DNA of 64,000 nt, from contig NZ_BDAV01000014.1 in NCBI RefSeq assembly GCF_001612635.1, forward strand, positions 248,001-312,000, read 5' to 3'. The position numbers were made by a program, and so were the translations under genes. Below are positions 1-8,761 of this stretch, piece by piece (within the stretch, counting starts at the first letter, position 1; every line of letters starts with the position of its first letter). The DNA is from Nocardia africana NBRC 100379. Its GTDB lineage: Bacteria > Actinomycetota > Actinomycetes > Mycobacteriales > Mycobacteriaceae. The notes beneath the pieces are model-generated. The model saw nothing but the letters and a program-made list of their open reading frames with translations. It was not told where the DNA came from and made no database searches.

Positions 1-22
1 GACGAACTATCTGGAGGTTGCG

Positions 23-1135
23 TTGTCCGTTGGTCCGGCCAGCCCGGCACGTCCGGCGCCGAACGACTCCGCGGCGCTGGTGCGCGCGGTCGAACAGGCG
101 CTGACCGGATTCTTCGCCGGCCGCCGCGAACTGGTCGCCGAACTGGGACCGGTCTTCATCTCCGCGACGGCCGCCCTCGAGGATTTCGTGCTGCGCGGCG
201 GCAAGCGGACCCGGCCGTCGTTCGCCTGGACCGGATGGCTCGGCGCGGGCGGCGATCCGTCCGGTGACCAGGCCGACTCGGTGCTCACCGCGTGCGCGGC
301 CCTGGAACTGGTGCAGGCGTGCGCGCTGATCCACGACGACATCATCGACTCCTCGCGCACCCGGCGCGGCTTCCCGACCGTGCACGTGGACTTCGAAGAT
401 CGCCACCGCGACCAGGGCTGGGGTGGCGATTCGGCGCATTTCGGAGTGAGCGTGGCGATCCTCATCGGCGATCTGGCGCTGACCTGGGCCGACGACATGA
501 TCGCCGCCGCCGGCTTGGACGCCGCGGCCCGGGCCCGCTTCGCCCCGGTGTGGGCGGCGATGCGCACCGAGGTGATGGGCGGCCAGCTGCTCGACGTACA
601 CGGTGAGGCCGGTGCCGACGATTCGGTGGCCGCCGCGCTGCGGATCAACCGGTACAAGACGGCCGCCTACACCGTGGAGCGGCCACTGCACCTGGGCGCC
701 GCGCTGGCCGGGGCCGATCCCGAACTGATCGCCGCCTACCGGGAGTTCGGCACCGATATCGGCATCGCGTTCCAGTTGCGTGACGACCTGCTCGGCGTCT
801 TCGGAGATCCGGCCGTCACCGGCAAACCGTCGGGTGACGACCTGCGAGAGGGTAAACGCACGGTCCTCGTCGCCGAGGCGCTGCGCCGCGCCGACGCCAC
901 CGATCCCGCCGCGGCGCGGCTGTTGCGTTCGTCGCTGGGCACCGACCTGGCTCCCGAGCAGGTCACCCGGTTGCGCGAGCTCATCACCGGACTCGGCGCC
1001 GTCGACGATGTGGAACGCCGCATCACCGAACTCACCGACCGCGGTCTCGGCGCGCTGGCGGCCAGTTCGGTCACCCCCGAGGCCGGTGACCGGCTGCGCG
1101 CGATGGCGCTGGCCGCGACCAGGCGGGTGGCATGA
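23..1135 (+). CDS. idsA2: Polyprenyl (geranylgeranyl) diphosphate synthase
   Basis: Trans-type prenyltransferase that condenses IPP with allylic diphosphates; next to crtI and crtB its likely product is GGPP, the phytoene precursor. The first Asp-rich motif DDIID is at residues 105-109 and the second, in FQLRDDLLGVFGD, has Asp 254-255; GKPSGDDLREGK follows. The 370 residues fit the IdsA/CrtE family. The TTG start is chosen because GGAGG lies at 13-17, 5 nt upstream. The stop overlaps the crtI start (ATGA), so the two are translationally coupled. Chain length (GGPP or longer) cannot be read from sequence alone; in M. tuberculosis the homologue IdsA2 also precedes mptA. Confidence 0.9.
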   Translation: MSVGPASPARPAPNDSAALVRAVEQALTGFFAGRRELVAELGPVFISATAALEDFVLRGGKRTRPSFAWTGWLGAGGDPSGDQADSVLTACAALELVQACALIHDDIIDSSRTRRGFPTVHVDFEDRHRDQGWGGDSAHFGVSVAILIGDLALTWADDMIAAAGLDAAARARFAPVWAAMRTEVMGGQLLDVHGEAGADDSVAAALRINRYKTAAYTVERPLHLGAALAGADPELIAAYREFGTDIGIAFQLRDDLLGVFGDPAVTGKPSGDDLREGKRTVLVAEALRRADATDPAAARLLRSSLGTDLAPEQVTRLRELITGLGAVDDVERRITELTDRGLGALAASSVTPEAGDRLRAMALAATRRVA

Positions 1136-2709
1136 AAACCGTTGCGGGACGGTCGGATCGCATCGTCGTCGTGGGCGCCGGCCTGTCCGGGCTGGCCGCG
1201 GCGCTGTATCTGACCGGAGCCGGGCGCCGGGTCACCCTGCTGGAACGCGCCGATCATCCGGGCGGGCGGGTGGGGGTCCGTCGCGGGCCGGACTACGAAA
1301 TCGACTCCGGGGCAACGGTTCTCACCCTGCCCGGCCTGATCGACGAGACACTGGCCGCGGTCGGCACCGATGCCGCGGCCCACGGACTGCGGATCCACCG
1401 CCTCGACCCCGCCTACCGGGCGCGCTTCGCCGACGACAGCGTGATCGGGGTGTATTCGGACCCGGAGCGGATGGCGGCCGAGGTGCGCCGCACCTGCGGA
1501 GCCGCGCAGGAACGGGGCTATCTGGACCTGCGGGACTGGCTGGCCCGGATCTACGCCGGCGCCTACGACCAGTTCATGGACACCAATTTCGATTCCCCGC
1601 TCGATATGGTCCGCATCCCCGAGAAGCGCGCGGCGCTGTGGGAACTGGTTCGGCTGGGCGCGTTCGGCCGGCTCGGCCCCCGGGTCGAGCGCATCCTGGG
1701 AGACCCGAAGCTGGCGCGGCTGTTCACCTTTCAGGCTCTCTACGCCGGGACCGCACCCGCGCAGGCATTGGCCGTCTACGGCGCGATTCCACATATGGAC
1801 ACCTCGCTGGGCGTCTACTTCCCGGTCGGCGGCATGCGGGCGATCACCGCGACGCTGGCGGCCGCGTTCACCGGCGCCGGTGGGCGGCTGGAACTGAACT
1901 GCGAGGTCAGCGGTATCGACTATCACGCCGGGCGCGCCCGGCGGGTCCGCGCCGCCGACGGGCGCGGCTTCGACTGCGATGCGGTGGTCGTGACCGCCGA
2001 CCTGGGCTCGCTGAGCCGCTTCGGCATTCGCCGGCACCGCCCGCTGCGGGCCGCCCCCTCCGCGGTGGTGGCGCACGGCACCATCCCGGCCGACGTGGCG
2101 GCGCGATGGCCGATACAGGCCCACCACACCATCGATTTCGGCCGGGCCTGGGAGGAGACCTTCGCCGAAATCGCCGCGCGGCGCGGTCGTGGGCGGCTGA
2201 TGAGCGATCCGTCGCTGCTGATCACCCGGCCCGCGCTCAGCGATCCCGGCCAGTTCGTCGAACGGCCCACCGGCCGTTACGAACCGCTGTCGGTGCTGGC
2301 ACCGTGCCCGAATCTCGAAGCCGCGCCACTGGATTGGTCGCGACTGGGGCCGGCTTACCTGGAAGAACTGCTGGCCGTGCTGGAAGAGCGCGGATACCGG
2401 GAGATCGCCGGGCATTTCACCGTCGATCACCTCGACACGCCGCAGACGTGGTACGAGCAGGGAATGATCGCCGGAACTCCGTTCTCGGCCGCGCACCTGT
2501 TCCGTCAGACCGGACCGTTCCGCACCCGCAACCTCGCCCGCACCCCGGCCAACGTGGTGCTGGCCGGATGCGGCACCACCCCGGGAGTCGGCGTGCCGAC
2601 CGCCCTGCTCTCGGGAAAACTGGCCGCCGAACGCATTACCGGCGCCTTCCGGCACGCCGACGGCGCCACGGCGCCGACCGGCGCGCTAGGGTTGCCGGCA
2701 AACCGTTAA
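1132..2709 (+). CDS. crtI: Phytoene desaturase (CrtI family)
   Basis: FAD-dependent desaturase expected to convert phytoene to lycopene-type carotenoids. The N-terminal dinucleotide-binding motif VVGAGLSG is at residues 13-20, followed by LLERADHPGGRVG. The C-terminal family signature NVVLAGCGTTPGVGVPTAL is close to the end. The 525 residues match bacterial CrtI. The start overlaps the idsA2 stop (ATGA). The gene sits between the GGPP synthase and mptA, with crtB downstream, so the set gives a route to an orange carotenoid. The number of desaturation steps cannot be told from sequence. Confidence 0.92.
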   Translation: MKTVAGRSDRIVVVGAGLSGLAAALYLTGAGRRVTLLERADHPGGRVGVRRGPDYEIDSGATVLTLPGLIDETLAAVGTDAAAHGLRIHRLDPAYRARFADDSVIGVYSDPERMAAEVRRTCGAAQERGYLDLRDWLARIYAGAYDQFMDTNFDSPLDMVRIPEKRAALWELVRLGAFGRLGPRVERILGDPKLARLFTFQALYAGTAPAQALAVYGAIPHMDTSLGVYFPVGGMRAITATLAAAFTGAGGRLELNCEVSGIDYHAGRARRVRAADGRGFDCDAVVVTADLGSLSRFGIRRHRPLRAAPSAVVAHGTIPADVAARWPIQAHHTIDFGRAWEETFAEIAARRGRGRLMSDPSLLITRPALSDPGQFVERPTGRYEPLSVLAPCPNLEAAPLDWSRLGPAYLEELLAVLEERGYREIAGHFTVDHLDTPQTWYEQGMIAGTPFSAAHLFRQTGPFRTRNLARTPANVVLAGCGTTPGVGVPTALLSGKLAAERITGAFRHADGATAPTGALGLPANR

Positions 2710-2777
2710 ACTGGCCCGCGAACTGACCACTCCCGCGGTTCCGCACCGCACCGACATTCCCGGGGGGAAGACGAACC

Positions 2778-4409
2778 ATGCCGACCCCCGATACGGACAC
2801 TGCCCCCGCGACAGCGCCGGTGACCAGCACGGTTACCACGGTGCCGGTGACCGTCGTGCCGGTCCCCGAACCGGCCGTGCACACCGCGCGCTGGTGGGTG
2901 CGCTGGGCCGGCGACTTCTTCCGCAGCCCCGAGGGCCACGCCGCCCTGCTCGGCTTCTGGGGCGCGGTACTGATCACCTTCGGCGGCTTGGGCGCCGGCG
3001 CGGTGCGCCGCAGCGATCCGCTGCTGGAAGCGGCCCACCTGTCCTGGCTGCGATTCGGGCACGGCTACGCGCTGGCCACCATCGTGGTGTGGCTGGGTGT
3101 GCTGTCGATGATCATCGCCTGGGTCCGGTTGGGGCGCATCACCATCGGCACCGGCGCCCACCGCGGTCCCGGCAGCACCGTGACGCTGAACGAATTGCGG
3201 GCGATCGTCGGCATCTGGATCCTGCCGCTGCTGTTCGCCGTGCCCATGTTCAGCCAGGACGTGTACTCCTATCTGGCGCAGGGCGCGCTGCTGCGCGACG
3301 GTTTCGACCCGTACAAGGTCGGGCCGGTGGTGAATCCCGGTGTACTGCTGGACAATGTCAGCCCCGTCTGGACCACCACCACCGCCCCCTACGGCCCGAT
3401 CTTTTTGCTGATGGGACAGGCCATCACCAGCATCACCGGTGACAACGTGGTGGCCGGCACCATCGCGATGCGCCTGGTCATGCTGCCGGGACTGGCCCTG
3501 ATGATGTGGGCCGTCCCCCATATGACCAAACACCTCGGCGGTAAGCCGACGGTGGCGCTGTGGCTGGCGGTGCTGAACCCGCTGGTGCTGATCCACCTGA
3601 TCGGCGGCGTGCACAACGAGATGCTCATGGTCGGCCTGATGGCCGCCGGCATCGCCCTCGTGCTGGAACGCCACCACGCCGCCGGCATCGTGGTCGTCGC
3701 GATCGGCGTCGCGATCAAGGCGACCGCCGGGGTGGCGCTGCCGTTCCTGGTGTGGATCTGGATGATTCACGAACGCGAGCGGCGAGCCGCGGAGAACAAG
3801 GGGCCGCTGCCGCATCCGATTCGGACCTTCGTCAAGATCGCGGGCCTCGGCGTGTCGGTGTTCGCGGTGGTCTTCGTGGCCGCCTCCGCGGTCGCCGGTG
3901 TGGGTATCGGCTGGCTGACGGCGCTGTCGGGATCGAAGAAGATCATCAACTGGCTCTCGCTGCCGACGATCATGGCGCACATGGTGACCTGGGTGACGCC
4001 GCTGAATCTCGGCGAGGTGCTGGTGTGGACGCGCGGGCTCTGCGCGCTCGCACTGGTCGCCATCCTGGCGTGGACCTGGTGGCGCTACAAGAGCTCCGAA
4101 CGCGATGCGGTGATGGGCATTCTCATCGCCTTCGTCGCGATCGTGATCCTGTCCCCCGCGGCCCTGCCCTGGTACTACTCGTGGCCGCTGGCGCTGGCCG
4201 CCGGATTCGCCATGTCGACCACCACCCTGATGATCCTGGTAGGGCTGTGCACCTGGTTGATGCTGGTGTTCCAGCCGGGCGGCTCGATCGGCCTCTACAA
4301 CGTCTGGCACGTCGCGGCGGCCACCTTCGTCGCCGTGGTGGCGGCGCTGTCGCTGCGCAAGGTGGATCCGCTGCGACTGCGCGCCGATTCGGGCAGACCC
4401 AAGCAATGA
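2778..4409 (+). CDS. mptA: Alpha-(1->6)-mannopyranosyltransferase (MptA-like, GT-C)
   Basis: Polytopic membrane glycosyltransferase of the polyprenol-phosphate-mannose type, expected to extend the alpha-1,6-mannan core of lipomannan/lipoarabinomannan on the outer face of the membrane. About a dozen hydrophobic segments follow a Thr/Pro/Val-rich N-terminus. The first outer loop has MFSQDVYSYLAQGALLRDGFDPY, with the Asp typical of GT-C enzymes; GVHNEMLMVGLM is a second conserved loop. At 543 residues it is close to mycobacterial MptA. GGGGGGAAG precedes the ATG. It lies 68 nt after crtI and its stop overlaps the crtB start, so an envelope gene is embedded in a pigment operon. Confidence 0.88.
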   Translation: MPTPDTDTAPATAPVTSTVTTVPVTVVPVPEPAVHTARWWVRWAGDFFRSPEGHAALLGFWGAVLITFGGLGAGAVRRSDPLLEAAHLSWLRFGHGYALATIVVWLGVLSMIIAWVRLGRITIGTGAHRGPGSTVTLNELRAIVGIWILPLLFAVPMFSQDVYSYLAQGALLRDGFDPYKVGPVVNPGVLLDNVSPVWTTTTAPYGPIFLLMGQAITSITGDNVVAGTIAMRLVMLPGLALMMWAVPHMTKHLGGKPTVALWLAVLNPLVLIHLIGGVHNEMLMVGLMAAGIALVLERHHAAGIVVVAIGVAIKATAGVALPFLVWIWMIHERERRAAENKGPLPHPIRTFVKIAGLGVSVFAVVFVAASAVAGVGIGWLTALSGSKKIINWLSLPTIMAHMVTWVTPLNLGEVLVWTRGLCALALVAILAWTWWRYKSSERDAVMGILIAFVAIVILSPAALPWYYSWPLALAAGFAMSTTTLMILVGLCTWLMLVFQPGGSIGLYNVWHVAAATFVAVVAALSLRKVDPLRLRADSGRPKQ

Positions 4410-5641
4410 CCGGCCGCGGCCCCGATGCCGAACTGGCGGCCGCATACCGGCACTGCAGGGCCATCGCGGCGGAACACGGCCGCACCTATTTCCTGGCCAC
4501 CCGGCTCCTGTCCCCGCCCCAACAGGCTGCGGTGCATGCGCTCTACGCGTTCGCACGCACCGTCGACGACGTCGTGGATCAGGCCGAAAGCTCCTGTGAG
4601 ACAACTCTTTCCGGTGCGTCCGACCTGGGGCACCCCGGGGCGGCACGTAACGTCGCCCGCCCCGAGCACACTTGCAGCCGGGCCGCCTCAGATTCCGGAG
4701 CGGCCGATCTCACTGCGGCATGGCGGCTGGACCGGATCGAAACGCAACTCCGCCTTGCGCTGGAGAATGCGGGGCTTCTCACCACGGAGCCCGGTACCCT
4801 GGCGATGCGCGCCGCAACCACCGGATCTCCCGCGAGCACCATCGCTGACGGCTGCCCACCCACGACGGTCACCACGGCGGCCGCGTCCCTTCCCGCGACA
4901 TGCGCCGCGATCGACGACCCGGTACTCACCGCACTCGTCGACACCATTGCCCGGTATCGCATCGCGCCCGAACACTTCCGGGTGTTTCTCGACGCCATGC
5001 GGATGGATGTGCCGGGGAGCCCGCTGTTCCGGAATCGGTATGCGGATATGGGCGAACTACGGGAGTACATGCGCGGTTCGGCGGCGGCGATCGGACTGCA
5101 ACTGCTGCCGGTTCTCGGCACGGTGGTACCGGTGGCCGAGGCCGAACCGGCGGCCGCCGCGCTGGGTGAGGCCTTCCAGCTCACCAACTTTCTGCGTGAT
5201 GTCGCCGAAGATCTCGATCGCGGGCGCGTCTACCTGCCCGGCGACGAACTCGCGGCCTTCGGCGTCGACGCCGGTCTGCTCGCCCACTGCCGGCGCACCG
5301 GCCGGACCGATCCCCGAGTCCGCCGCGCCCTGGCGCATCTGATCGCGGTCAACCGCGCGGTCTATCGCACCGCCGCGCCCGGCATCGATCTGCTCCGACC
5401 GCGGGTACGCCCCGCCATTCGCACCGCGGCCGTGCTCTACGGCGGAATCCTCGACGAGATCGAGCGCCACGACTATGCCGTATTCGACCGCCGCGCAACG
5501 GTTCCCACCTCGCGGCGGCTTCGGGTCGCGATCACCGAATTCGGATCCGGGCTGCGCCGGCCGAGCCATCCGTCCCCGCCCGTCCACACCGCGCTCCCCC
5601 GGGCCTTCCGCACAGTACAGCCGAACGCGCCACGCGCCTGA
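4406..5641 (+). CDS. crtB: Phytoene synthase with two internal insertions
   Basis: Condenses two GGPP to phytoene. The start is the ATG overlapping the mptA stop (ATGA). The first Asp motif DDVVD is at residues 54-58 and the second motif NFLRDVAEDLDRGRVYLP at 261-278; RMDVPG and the YGGILDEIE helix are also present. The 411 residues are about 100 more than usual. The excess is two low-complexity Ser/Thr/Ala/Cys-rich segments (about 61-101 and 120-169) flanking the short conserved helix LTAAWRLDRIETQLRLAL. Codons there (tgt, aca, act, ctt) are less GC-biased than in flanking sequence. Both catalytic motifs are intact, so it is probably functional. It closes the idsA2-crtI-mptA-crtB run. Confidence 0.88.
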   Translation: MTGRGPDAELAAAYRHCRAIAAEHGRTYFLATRLLSPPQQAAVHALYAFARTVDDVVDQAESSCETTLSGASDLGHPGAARNVARPEHTCSRAASDSGAADLTAAWRLDRIETQLRLALENAGLLTTEPGTLAMRAATTGSPASTIADGCPPTTVTTAAASLPATCAAIDDPVLTALVDTIARYRIAPEHFRVFLDAMRMDVPGSPLFRNRYADMGELREYMRGSAAAIGLQLLPVLGTVVPVAEAEPAAAALGEAFQLTNFLRDVAEDLDRGRVYLPGDELAAFGVDAGLLAHCRRTGRTDPRVRRALAHLIAVNRAVYRTAAPGIDLLRPRVRPAIRTAAVLYGGILDEIERHDYAVFDRRATVPTSRRLRVAITEFGSGLRRPSHPSPPVHTALPRAFRTVQPNAPRA

Positions 5642-5810
5642 CGCCGCACTCGCCGCCCACCACGGACCTCAGGCACCATCGAACGGCCGAAGCCGCCCCT
5701 CGGAGCAGGCGCACAGCAAAGCCGTCGTGCAGCACTCGACAGCGCGCCACTCCGCGCCCCGGTCGCCGACCGGCGGCCCGAAGTCACCGGCCCAGGCCGC
5801 CTACATCGCC

Positions 5811-6179
5811 TCAGAACGGTTCGGCGGCGGCCCGGCGGACGACCTCGCGGGCGAGCGGCCCGTGGATGGCGTCGATCGGACGGCCGGGCAGGGTGTCGTC
5901 CTCGGCGTACATCCACTCGAGGATTTCCTCGTTCGTATATTTCGCATCACGCATCACCGTGATGAGGCCGGTCAGGGGCTTGACGACCGCGCCCGAAGAA
6001 TCGAAGAAATCTTCCGGGATACCGGCGATACCACCGCGGCGGATCGCGATCAATTGATGATCGCGCAACATCTGATGCACTCTGGTCACCGCGATGCCGA
6101 GTTGTTCGGCCACATCCGGCAACGGGAGCAGGGTCACCGATTCGGGAACGACATCGTCGCTGCAAGGAAATGCACTCAC
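5811..6179 (-). CDS. Rv2175c-like HTH DNA-binding protein (PknL substrate family)
   Basis: Small winged-helix/excisionase-type DNA-binding protein. The helix-turn-helix is in LPDVAEQLGIAVTRVHQMLRDHQ and the C-terminal block IDAIHGPLAREVVRRA is the conserved tail of the family. The M. tuberculosis homologue Rv2175c is a substrate of PknL, encoded divergently exactly as here. I chose the GTG at 6179 because a TACGGT -10 box lies 7 nt upstream, the leaderless pattern seen throughout this window; that gives 122 residues. An ATG at 6251 would give 146 residues with an Arg-rich N-terminus and no visible ribosome site. Function beyond DNA binding is inferred. Confidence 0.82.
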   Translation of the reverse strand: MSAFPCSDDVVPESVTLLPLPDVAEQLGIAVTRVHQMLRDHQLIAIRRGGIAGIPEDFFDSSGAVVKPLTGLITVMRDAKYTNEEILEWMYAEDDTLPGRPIDAIHGPLAREVVRRAAAEPF

Positions 6180-6186
6180 CTGCACA

Positions 6187-6192
6187 ACCGTA
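6187..6192 (-). promoter_or_regulatory. -10 box of leaderless Rv2175c-like gene
   Basis: TACGGT on the minus strand, 7 nt before the GTG at 6179. No purine-rich ribosome site lies between them. Confidence 0.5.
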
Positions 6193-6276
6193 GTCCGTCG
6201 GCATCCGGATACGGCGTACGCCCGGTTTCGACGGGGGCGTAAGCACGTCATCAGCGACCGTGACGGCGCGCGCCTA

Positions 6277-6282
6277 TACGAT
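6277..6282 (+). promoter_or_regulatory. -10 box for pknL
   Basis: TACGAT within TATACGAT in the divergent gap before pknL. A start of transcription near 6289 would leave a leader of about 48 nt to the TTG at 6337. No good -35 is visible. Confidence 0.4.
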
Positions 6283-6336
6283 CGGGGGTGCCGTCACGGG
6301 GGCGGCAACCGCTAGGTGAAATTCGGAGGACAGCAG

Positions 6337-8292
6337 TTGATCGGCCAGATGCTGGACGGGCGCTACCGCATCGACGCGCCGATCGCGCGCGGTGGGATGT
6401 CGATGGTGTTCCGGGGAGTCGACACCCGGCTGGACCGGCCCGTGGCGATCAAGGTGATGGACCCGAAGTTCGCCGGCGACCCGCAGTTCCTGACCCGCTT
6501 CGAATTCGAGGCCCGCTCGGTGGCCAAGCTGAAGCACCCCTCGCTCGTGGCGGTCTACGACCAGGGCATCGACGGGGAGTATCCGTTCCTCATCATGGAG
6601 CTCGTCGAGGGTGGCACCCTGCGCGAACTCCTGCGCGAGCGCGGTCCGATGCCCCCGCACGCGGTGCGCGCGGTCGCCGAACCGGTGCTGCGCGCGATCG
6701 GTGTCGCACACGCGGCCGGACTCGTGCACCGCGACGTCAAACCGGAGAACGTGCTGATCTCGGACGCCGGTGAGGTGAAGATCGCCGACTTCGGCCTGGT
6801 GCGGGCGGTGGCCGGCTCGAATCTGACCTCGGCCAGCGTCATCCTCGGCACCGCGGCCTATCTGTCGCCGGAACAGGTCACCGCGGGCAACGCCGACGCC
6901 CGCAGCGATGTGTACTCCTTCGGCATCCTGATCTTCGAAATGCTCACCGGCCGTGCGCCGTTCACCGGCGACACCTCGCTGTCGATCGCCTATCAGCGGG
7001 TCGAGAAGGACGTGCCGAGCCCGAGCCGGTTCATCGAGGGCGTGCCGCCGGAATTCGACGACCTGGTCGCCCACGCCACCGCCCGCGAGCCCGCGCACCG
7101 CTTCGCCGATGCCACCGAAATGGCCGCCGAACTGCATCGCATCGCCACCGTGCTGCATCTGCCCGACTACCGGGTACCGGCACCCAAGGAATCGGCGGAA
7201 CACCTGTCCGCGCGATACCGCGTCGTGCAGACCCCGCCCGCCGGACCGGCCCCCACGCCGCAGCCGGTCACCGAGGCGACGACCCGGCTCGCGTCCGAGC
7301 CGGCCCGCACCCGGGTCATGACCGCGGCCCATCCGATGCCCGATCCCGAACCGGACCGTCCGCACCACCCGCCGGCCCCACCGCATCGGCCGGAATTCGT
7401 CCCGGATCGTGGCACGTCCCGGCGCCGGGTCCTGATCTGGGCGGCCGTGGTGGTGGTCCTCGCGCTGCTGCTGGGCATCGGCGGCTGGTGGCTGGGCGTC
7501 GGCCGCTATTCGTCGGTGCCGGCGATCGCCGGGATGACCACGGAACAGGCGACCGCGAAGCTGAAGGACGCCGGTTTCGGGACGACCGTGCGCGACAAGG
7601 CCTCCGACATCATTCCCGTCGGCGGGGTGGTCGGCACCGATCCCTCCGCCGGGGCGAAGGTGCTGAAGGGGTCGACGGTCGCCGTCCTGGTGTCGAGCGG
7701 TCAGCCGCACGTGCCGCAGTTTCAGCCCGGCCAGGACACGAAGACGGTGAACCAGCTCATCCGCGATGCGGGGCTCACCCCCGTCGACGGCGGCGAGAAA
7801 CCCAGCACCGCCCCGAAAGGGTCGGTGGCGCAACTGGATCCGGCGCCCGGCACGGTGCTGCCGACCGGCGCGCAGGTGAAGGTCTACCGCAGTAAGGGTT
7901 CGCAGCCGGTGAAGCTGCCCGACGTGCGCGGCAAGACCGTCGAGGAGGCGAAGGCGGCGCTGCAGAACGCCGGACTCGCCGTCGGCGACACCCGCACCGA
8001 CTTCGACGCCAGGATCACATCGGGCCAGGTCGCGGGCACCGATCCGGCCGCCGGCACCCAGGTGCTCTCCGGCGCCACGGTGACGCTGATCGTCTCCGAT
8101 GCCGTCCAGGTTCCCGATGTCACCGGCAAGAACGCCGCCGTGGCCCGCTCCCAACTCGAGGGCATGGGCCTCAAGGTCGTGCTGAACCAGGTGTTCAGCG
8201 GTGACCGCGGTACGGTCCGCGTGCAGTCACCGTTCGGCGGTTCGAACGTGGCGCCGGGGTCCACGGTCACCCTGACCGTCCTGCCGTTCTGA
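6337..8292 (+). CDS. pknL: Serine/threonine protein kinase PknL with four PASTA repeats
   Basis: Membrane-anchored Hanks-type kinase. From the TTG start: glycine loop ARGGMSMVFRG 17-27, VAIK Lys 39, HRDVKPEN with catalytic Asp 133, DFG 151-153, activation loop ending GTAAYLSPEQV, a Pro-rich juxtamembrane stretch, one transmembrane helix about 364-389, then four extracellular PASTA repeats starting VPAIAGM, VPQFQPG, LPDVRGK and VPDVTGK. PASTA repeats usually sense muropeptides or lipid II. The TTG is preferred because GGAGGA sits 6 nt upstream; a GTG at 6316 would add 7 residues but has no such site. Mycobacterial PknL is, as I recall, shorter and without PASTA, so this resembles the corynebacterial form. 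The putative substrate gene is divergent. Confidence 0.92.
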   Translation: MIGQMLDGRYRIDAPIARGGMSMVFRGVDTRLDRPVAIKVMDPKFAGDPQFLTRFEFEARSVAKLKHPSLVAVYDQGIDGEYPFLIMELVEGGTLRELLRERGPMPPHAVRAVAEPVLRAIGVAHAAGLVHRDVKPENVLISDAGEVKIADFGLVRAVAGSNLTSASVILGTAAYLSPEQVTAGNADARSDVYSFGILIFEMLTGRAPFTGDTSLSIAYQRVEKDVPSPSRFIEGVPPEFDDLVAHATAREPAHRFADATEMAAELHRIATVLHLPDYRVPAPKESAEHLSARYRVVQTPPAGPAPTPQPVTEATTRLASEPARTRVMTAAHPMPDPEPDRPHHPPAPPHRPEFVPDRGTSRRRVLIWAAVVVVLALLLGIGGWWLGVGRYSSVPAIAGMTTEQATAKLKDAGFGTTVRDKASDIIPVGGVVGTDPSAGAKVLKGSTVAVLVSSGQPHVPQFQPGQDTKTVNQLIRDAGLTPVDGGEKPSTAPKGSVAQLDPAPGTVLPTGAQVKVYRSKGSQPVKLPDVRGKTVEEAKAALQNAGLAVGDTRTDFDARITSGQVAGTDPAAGTQVLSGATVTLIVSDAVQVPDVTGKNAAVARSQLEGMGLKVVLNQVFSGDRGTVRVQSPFGGSNVAPGSTVTLTVLPF

Positions 8293-8300
8293 ATCCGAGT

Positions 8301-8615
8301 TCAGCCGAGGACGCCGCCCACATCCGCACCGCCGAGCAGTTCGGCCTCGCTGATGCCCAGCCGCTGACTGGCCAGGTCGAGCGCCTGCTGCAGCACCGCG
8401 CTGGCGCTGGCGCCCACCACCTGGGAATGTTCGAGCCGGCCGTTGCCGCGCACCACCCGCACCCGGCAGCGCCACGCGATTCCGGCGCGGTCGACCTCCG
8501 GACGTTCGATCACGATCGTCACCGGGACGCCGTCGATCTCGAGCACATGTTCGGCGAGGGCGGCGATCGGCCTGCTCGCAGTTTGCAATCCTCTGGCTAC
8601 CGATGCGCGCTGCAT
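8301..8615 (-). CDS. Conserved hypothetical protein, 104 aa
   Basis: Not recognised. A real gene is supported by an ATG with GGAGAGG 7-8 nt upstream and by coding-type third positions. The middle looks like a beta-rich domain (VPVTIVIERPEVDRAGIAWRCRVRVVRG), followed by a helical C-terminus (ASAVLQQALDLASQRLG). No signal peptide or membrane segment. It converges on pknL with only 8 nt between the stops, so antisense overlap of the transcripts is likely. Confidence 0.65.
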   Translation of the reverse strand: MQRASVARGLQTASRPIAALAEHVLEIDGVPVTIVIERPEVDRAGIAWRCRVRVVRGNGRLEHSQVVGASASAVLQQALDLASQRLGISEAELLGGADVGGVLG

Positions 8616-8761
8616 AGCGATCCTCTCCGCACAATTCCCGCACAGCCCGTTGCCGCTGCAGTGTCACGCCTGGAAACCTAGTGCAGGTTTCCGCGTTCAG
8701 CAACTGGACAGCTAACTTCTGCGGATCATGTCACGATCGCGTGCTTCCCCGGCGGGTCGGT

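Noticed and set aside
736..2655. Long minus-strand open frame (639 codons) opposite crtI
   Set aside because: Arg/Gly/Pro-rich translation with no domain; a GC-rich shadow of the clear crtI gene.
2706..4646. 646-codon minus-strand open frame opposite mptA and crtB
   Set aside because: His/Gln/Arg-rich low-complexity translation typical of the antisense of a GC-rich gene.
5642..5810. Terminator search between crtB and the Rv2175c-like gene
   Set aside because: No stem of 7 bp or more with a short loop was found.
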